Below are positions 59,499-64,000 of a stretch of DNA of 64,000 nucleotides, in pieces. The notes below the pieces were generated by a model. The model searched no databases, was not told where the DNA came from, and worked only from the letters and a program-made list of their open reading frames with translations. The position numbers and the translations under genes are program-made. The stretch lies in the NCBI GenBank assembly GCA_902826605.1, contig CADEFM010000014.1, positions 62,001-126,000 of the forward strand, in the 5' to 3' direction. Position 1 is the first letter of the stretch; each line of letters begins with the position of its first letter. Origin of the DNA: an uncultured Acidobacteriota bacterium. Its GTDB lineage: Bacteria > Acidobacteriota > Terriglobia > Bryobacterales > Bryobacteraceae.

Positions 59499-60227
59499 CT
59501 AACAGCGCTCTGATCTCCTGATCGCGAGAGTTTCAATTTGTTTCAGCGTTTCCTCAAACTCTACCGCCATACTGCCAACGCCCTTAGCTATGAACACCTC
59601 GCATAGCCCACGATAGACCCACATCTGATCCTCCCGGCTCTTGGTGGTGAAACGCTGCCAGAGATCCTCTCCGAGTGCACGATAGTCCGCCAGGAGTGTG
59701 CGGGCGTTGTGCAACTTGTCGGCGCAGGAGACGCGCAGCACGCCGCGATCCTCAACCGTGCGCAGGTGGTCCAAGTATGCCTGTTTGCGCGTTCGCCACA
59801 CGACCGCCTCAGCATCGCCAGTAGTCACGCCCTTGGGGTATTCGTCATCGTCCGTGACGGCGTTTACGATATCGAGAACGCCTTGCCCAAAGTCGTCGCG
59901 AATGCGTAACCGCAACGCAGGCCGCCCACCTTGGTACCCGTCCCCTTGGTCTTCGATGGAATCGTGGAGTACCGCCGCGATTACTTCATCGGGCGTACCG
60001 GCGTCCTCCATCACCAGCGCAGCAACGGAGAGAAGGTGGGAAAGGTACGGAGTGTTGGTGGCCTTTCGGAATTGCTTGGCGTGGAGTTCTGCCCCGAACG
60101 AAACCGCCGCAATGTATCGGTTGAGTTGTTCTTGGGTCACGGTGTGGTGGAAATCAGCAGATCTGTTTCGGAGATGAGATTCTTGAGGGTTTGGAGCAAT
60201 GCTCGATCGGATGGCATACGCTCCCAT
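59499..60227 (-). CDS. HD-domain protein, (p)ppGpp hydrolase-like
   Basis: 242 residues. The pattern is that of RelA/SpoT-type HD hydrolases: H49 in ELHAKQFRK, the HLL motif near 64 (TPYLSHLLSV), H88-D89 in VLHDSIED, and a late Asp in SCADKLHN. There is no synthetase or TGS domain, so it resembles stand-alone alarmone hydrolases (MESH1/SAH type). The first 25 residues are extra and may not be translated; an internal start is possible. It heads a short minus-strand set with two small ORFs and lies between two DUF4832 paralogs. Confidence 0.75.
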   Translation of the reverse strand: MGAYAIRSSIAPNPQESHLRNRSADFHHTVTQEQLNRYIAAVSFGAELHAKQFRKATNTPYLSHLLSVAALVMEDAGTPDEVIAAVLHDSIEDQGDGYQGGRPALRLRIRDDFGQGVLDIVNAVTDDDEYPKGVTTGDAEAVVWRTRKQAYLDHLRTVEDRGVLRVSCADKLHNARTLLADYRALGEDLWQRFTTKSREDQMWVYRGLCEVFIAKGVGSMAVEFEETLKQIETLAIRRSERC

Positions 60228-60423
60228 GGTGGGGCTTGTTCCTTGGCGAATGCAAGCGCTCGCTATTTCTTCTTCAACGCCCTATTCAGGCACTACCTAG
60301 ATCGGTTGGCCTATTCTCCCTGCTAAATCGGCATATGCCAGATTTAGGTTTAGCGGCTTGACTGATGTAACCTCGGCATCCTCGGTGCACAGCAGGGCAA
60401 GCCGCAACAAATCTGTGGACCGG

Positions 60424-61860
60424 TTACCGGCATCCTCTGGCAGTATCATGCTGCGGAATCCGGAATACAGCGCGCAGCACACGGAAGCGGCTGGAGGATG
60501 TCACGGGCGCGGTTCCTTCGCATATCCTGACATTCATGGAAAGCACGTTGTCCCCGGCCTCCGCGTCCCAGACCCCATCGTTGGCGAAGCGCACGGCGTA
60601 AAGTGGATTGTCCCGTATAGAGATCGCCTGATCGGGAAGCCACAGTGACAACGTATAGGCGCCAGACGGAACACTGGGTGACAGGGGCAGCGTTACGCTC
60701 ACTTTTTTTGACGCACCGGGAGACCAAGATCGGGGATCTTCTTTCAACGGAAAAACAAATCTCTGACCTGCGTTACGAAGCACAACAAACAACGGCCGGG
60801 CGTTAAACATGGATGCGAACCCCCGATTTACCAACCGGAAGTTTAGCTTCAGGCTTTCCCCTGCCGTGACCGCGGGCGAAAAACTTGCTTCCGTCAAGTC
60901 AAACCGATATCCCAGACGGCGGTTGATTTCGTCGAAGCACCCCTCGTCCTTGAAGGCTTGAATCACTTGTGGCTCGAACTCCTGATTGAGGTACGTCCAA
61001 TGCAAGTATGCGAGTTCGGATAATGCCACACGGCAACTGGAGCGGGGCGGGTTCACGTTGCACGTTTCACCACCCACCGGCGCGAACGCCGCGTTGCGAG
61101 CAATGTAGGCTTTGTCTTGAGTGACGCTGTTCAGCCCTTTCTTCCACCTCTGCGTCGCCGCATCATAGACCAAACCCCATGTTCCCCAATCGTCGGCGCT
61201 AGCGAGAAAGCAATCTTGATGGGATCCCAGGCGCGCGCGAAGCGTCCCCGTGAACGCTTCGCTTTTGCGAATCGGGCCGCTTCCTTGCAACCTCCGGAGA
61301 TCGGCTGGATAACGTATCGCAATCATCCGTGATGAAGGCACGGCGGCCATCAGCGCCTGCACCACTTCAGCTTCGGCGGCAGGCGAATCGCTTGCACTCG
61401 TGGAGTGGTGCCATTCGCCCCACGCGCCGATAAATCCGGCTTCCACTAGCGAGATCACGTCCTGGTTCGCTGCGAAAATCGGGGCCAATTGTTGAAGATG
61501 CGATTGGATCTGCGCGGAGGTGGCATCGGGGTCGCCGATAGCGTAATTGTAAGAAAAACGAGGGATGAGTTTAATGCCAACGCGGCGGGCTTCCTGGAAA
61601 CCGGCGGTGAGTTGATCCAGAAAATCTTGCGGCAAGGGACGATCGCGATACTCGTCCAATCGAATGTAAGGCCGCGTGAGTGAAGACCCTTTCGCTCTCA
61701 CAGCGGAAAAGTCCCGATAGTTGAAATTGCTGGAAGTATTCAGACCGCGATCGGGATTCGGGAAAGCCGTCGGATCCGCCTGAAAAACCACCCGCGTCAG
61801 CGTTTGCGCGGACGCGGCGGCGGCAAATAGCGCCATGAGGGGGAGCAGCACGTTCCGCAT
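60424..61860 (-). CDS. DUF4874-DUF4832 protein (paralog without Ig domains)
   Basis: 478 residues with a signal peptide (LLPLMALFAAAASAQ). It aligns throughout with the first half of the gene at 56752 (FPNPDRGLNTSSNF, RLDEYRDRPLPQDFLDQL, GFIGAWGEWHHSTSASDSP, SHQDCFLASADDWGTWG), but ends after DUF4832 with a short unrelated tail and no Ig repeats. Its start codon follows the helicase-nuclease stop directly (TAGATG), so the two may be co-translated. Function unknown. Confidence 0.85.
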   Translation of the reverse strand: MRNVLLPLMALFAAAASAQTLTRVVFQADPTAFPNPDRGLNTSSNFNYRDFSAVRAKGSSLTRPYIRLDEYRDRPLPQDFLDQLTAGFQEARRVGIKLIPRFSYNYAIGDPDATSAQIQSHLQQLAPIFAANQDVISLVEAGFIGAWGEWHHSTSASDSPAAEAEVVQALMAAVPSSRMIAIRYPADLRRLQGSGPIRKSEAFTGTLRARLGSHQDCFLASADDWGTWGLVYDAATQRWKKGLNSVTQDKAYIARNAAFAPVGGETCNVNPPRSSCRVALSELAYLHWTYLNQEFEPQVIQAFKDEGCFDEINRRLGYRFDLTEASFSPAVTAGESLKLNFRLVNRGFASMFNARPLFVVLRNAGQRFVFPLKEDPRSWSPGASKKVSVTLPLSPSVPSGAYTLSLWLPDQAISIRDNPLYAVRFANDGVWDAEAGDNVLSMNVRICEGTAPVTSSSRFRVLRAVFRIPQHDTARGCR

Positions 61861-64000
61861 CTACCATTCGCGCCATGCATCGTGCAGTGGGAAATACAGA
61901 CCCACCCGTACGGGCAGTCCCAAAGGCTCCAGCAAACGCGCATAGCGCGTCATCTGATCGCGATACCGGCGCTGTTGTTCATCCAGGAACGCCTCCAGAT
62001 CCGCGCCTTCATGCTCGCTAGTCTTAAAATCCACGATCCAGCGCGTGCCGTTATCGACAAACGTGCGGTCCACGGTTCCGTGTATCACACGCCCCTCCAC
62101 GACGCCAGCGATGGTGTACTCGGAGTGTGCTTCTGGATGCTGCGCAAGGATCCAGCGCGCACGCGCGCTCTCGCGTGCCTGCTCTAATGAGCGAGCTACG
62201 CGTTGCGTCATTTTGTTGAGATCGCTCGCGGTCACGCCTGCATGCGCGAGCGCGGAGCGGATGGCTTGAGTATCCGGGATCGCGCCGCCCGAGGCGAATC
62301 GTTGCAGATAGGCGTGCACGACGGTGCCCGCCAGCCGCAAGCTCTCGCCCACCCATTCGAAGGATGGTTCATGCGGTTCCTCGAACGGCATAACGGTATT
62401 TTCCCAAGGCGCGGGTGCTGGCAGCGCGGGCATGCTCCATGAATCGGGCAGTCTGCGCAAGACGAGCTGCGCCGGCGAACCCACCGGCGGCCCGGCGGCG
62501 CGCGGACCCTCGAACTTGGCGCGGTCCTCCGGGCTGAGTGCGGGCCACACGTCCGCCAGCATGGTATGAAGCTGCGGTTCTCCGTTTCTGCCTAGATCGG
62601 CGAGCGCTAACAGATGCAGGCGCTTTTTCGCGCGCGTCGCCGCGACGTAAAACTGGCGAACTCGTTCGTGACCGCTCTTGTCGCGGTCGATCCGCCGCAG
62701 GTAATCGTAGATTCCATTCTTGTCGTCGCCACCAGCGGGCTTGGGCGCCAGCAGGCGTTCCACTTTGCCGTTCTCGTGCCATTCATCGAAACGGAACAAC
62801 GGCTGATCGTCGGATTGTACGGTGCGCCCCAATGCCGGCAAGATCACCGTGTCAAATTCGAGCCCCTTGGCCTTGTGAACAGTCATGAGTTGCAGCGATC
62901 CACCGGCGCGAGGGCGTGCGAACAGTTTCTTCATGCGTTCCGCGAAATGATCGAAATCCGGAAGATCCGCCCCCGCCTGCTCTTTTTCGAGCAGGTCCAG
63001 ATAGTCGGCCGCGTTTTGAAGCGCGGCGGAATCTTGCGCAAGGCAGGCGGGACCGCCCAGTCCCATCCAGGCCCGCTCCACCCAACGACGCAGCGGCCAG
63101 CGGCCCTGTTCGCGGAAGGCCTCGGCGAGCACATCACGCAGGTGCGCGGCGCGCCGCTGCCCGTTTTCACTTAATGCGGCGAGGTCCGCCAGCGCTTCCC
63201 ACACAGGCAGTCGATAGCGCCCTTGCACCAATGCTTCCAGATCCATGAGCGACAACCCGCACCACGGCGCGCGCAGGATCGCGAACCACGAAATACGATC
63301 GCCCGCATGCAGCATCGCCCGGGTCAGGGCGAGCAAATCCCGCACGACGCTGCGCTCCTCCAGCACGTCGATGTCCTGCGCCTGATACGGCTCTCCGGCG
63401 TCTTTCAGCGCGGCGACAATCGCGGGCAAATGTGTGCGGGCACGTACCAGAATGGCGACGCTGCCTTCAGGGTCGCGCTCGCGGGCGGCACGGATCAGTT
63501 CGATCACGCGGCGCGCCTCGCCCGGTTCGTCTTTCAATGGAAACGCGTCGAATGTGAACGATTCCAGTGTGCCGAGAGTATCCGTCTCATTCGTGTGTGC
63601 AGCGGCCTGAGACGGCGTGAACTTGATGGCTCCCATGCGCGCGTCATCTTCATCGGGAAACATGCCGCGAAACATCTCGCGCAGCCTGTCGTGCAGCGCC
63701 ACTTCGGTGCGATAGTTGGCGCTCAGGGTTAATGGTTCCGGCCGAAGATGGCCGATCCCGCTCTGCACCACTTGGAGAAACAATCCGACCTCGGCCTGCC
63801 GAAACCTGTAAATGGACTGCATGGGATCGCCCACGAGAAACAGGGTCCGTCCATCGTCCGGATCCCAACCGGCCGTGAGCCGCGCCAGCAACTCGAACTG
63901 GCTTCTCGAAGTGTCCTGAAACTCATCGACCAATAGATGTTGAAAGCGGAAATCCAAACGATAGGCCAGATCTTCGGGCTGATCCCGGGGCCCCAGCGCG
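61861..64000 (-). CDS. AddA/RecB-like helicase-nuclease, partial (runs off right edge)
   Basis: The frame is open to the right edge, so only the C-terminal 713 codons are present; the N-terminus with Walker A is missing. UvrD-type motif II is LLVDEFQDTS, with GDPMQSIYRFRQAE, then LTLSANYRT, LMTVHKAKGLEFDTVILP and VAATRAKKRLHLLAL. The C-terminal RecB nuclease block is GTVVHAYL, GTVDRTFVDNG, IVDFKTS and QMTRYA. It repairs double-strand breaks with a partner (AddB), not in view. The stop is adjacent to the DUF4832 paralog start. Confidence 0.88.
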   Translation of the reverse strand, partial: ALGPRDQPEDLAYRLDFRFQHLLVDEFQDTSRSQFELLARLTAGWDPDDGRTLFLVGDPMQSIYRFRQAEVGLFLQVVQSGIGHLRPEPLTLSANYRTEVALHDRLREMFRGMFPDEDDARMGAIKFTPSQAAAHTNETDTLGTLESFTFDAFPLKDEPGEARRVIELIRAARERDPEGSVAILVRARTHLPAIVAALKDAGEPYQAQDIDVLEERSVVRDLLALTRAMLHAGDRISWFAILRAPWCGLSLMDLEALVQGRYRLPVWEALADLAALSENGQRRAAHLRDVLAEAFREQGRWPLRRWVERAWMGLGGPACLAQDSAALQNAADYLDLLEKEQAGADLPDFDHFAERMKKLFARPRAGGSLQLMTVHKAKGLEFDTVILPALGRTVQSDDQPLFRFDEWHENGKVERLLAPKPAGGDDKNGIYDYLRRIDRDKSGHERVRQFYVAATRAKKRLHLLALADLGRNGEPQLHTMLADVWPALSPEDRAKFEGPRAAGPPVGSPAQLVLRRLPDSWSMPALPAPAPWENTVMPFEEPHEPSFEWVGESLRLAGTVVHAYLQRFASGGAIPDTQAIRSALAHAGVTASDLNKMTQRVARSLEQARESARARWILAQHPEAHSEYTIAGVVEGRVIHGTVDRTFVDNGTRWIVDFKTSEHEGADLEAFLDEQQRRYRDQMTRYARLLEPLGLPVRVGLYFPLHDAWREW

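Noticed and set aside
1..64000. CRISPR array, prophage block or biosynthetic gene cluster
   Set aside because: No spaced direct repeats, cas genes, phage structural genes or PKS/NRPS modules were seen on either strand.

Overview
The window looks like a chromosomal segment of an Acidobacteriota bacterium close to Candidatus Solibacter/Bryobacter (Bryobacterales). The grounds are a GC-rich coding sequence, a Solibacter-type TIGR03437 C-terminal domain, two separate DUF1501 gene pairs (with DUF1549/DUF1553 and with DUF1800), several PQQ-type secreted dehydrogenases, CHRD and VIT/VWA secreted proteins, and many signal-peptide proteins of unknown function. The taxon is inferred from gene content only. 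No rRNA, CRISPR array or plasmid/phage replication gene was seen. One intact tRNA (Pro-GGG) is present.

Left part (1-13 kb): a minus-strand set (two-repeat secreted protein, 4-oxalomesaconate hydratase LigJ, HpcH/HpaI aldolase running off the left edge) points to aromatic-acid (gallate/protocatechuate meta-cleavage) catabolism. A PQQ dehydrogenase, a secreted hypothetical, an FkbM methyltransferase and a DUF1553-DUF1501 pair follow. At 13.2-14.7 kb a tRNA-Pro gene and a 47-bp copy of its 3' part bracket about 1.4 kb holding a broken IS21-type transposase and one secreted hypothetical: the scar of an integrated element.

Middle (14.8-36.8 kb): an orphan LarA-type nickel racemase, a FecR protein, a TIGR03437 protein co-translated with a FAM173-like methyltransferase and a histidine kinase, a DUF1800-DUF1501 pair, MsrP-MsrQ methionine sulfoxide repair, a class IV aminotransferase, zinc-ribbon and PilZ proteins, a CHRD / cytochrome-PQQ dehydrogenase / HEAT-repeat operon, TruA, GtrA plus a CDP-alcohol phosphatidyltransferase, and GreA followed by a second CDP-alcohol phosphatidyltransferase and an extradiol dioxygenase. 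A stretch at 28.3-29.1 kb has no convincing ORF but is strongly purine-rich on the minus strand and may be structured RNA.

Right part (37-64 kb): YraN and a methyltransferase, a peptidoglycan-binding protein and HtrA protease, an M20 peptidase with two ABC-F ATPases around an isoprenylcysteine-type methyltransferase, a sodium:solute symporter co-translated with a secreted carbohydrate-related hypothetical, a BrnTA toxin-antitoxin pair, a DEAD-box helicase, an ECF sigma / anti-sigma / VIT-VWA operon, and two DUF4874-DUF4832 paralogs separated by an alarmone-hydrolase-like HD gene with two tiny ORFs. A RecB/AddA-like helicase-nuclease runs off the right edge. Most genes are household or lineage-typical; the accessory-looking spots are 13.2-14.7, 28.3-29.1, 50.0-51.1 and 59.0-60.4 kb.
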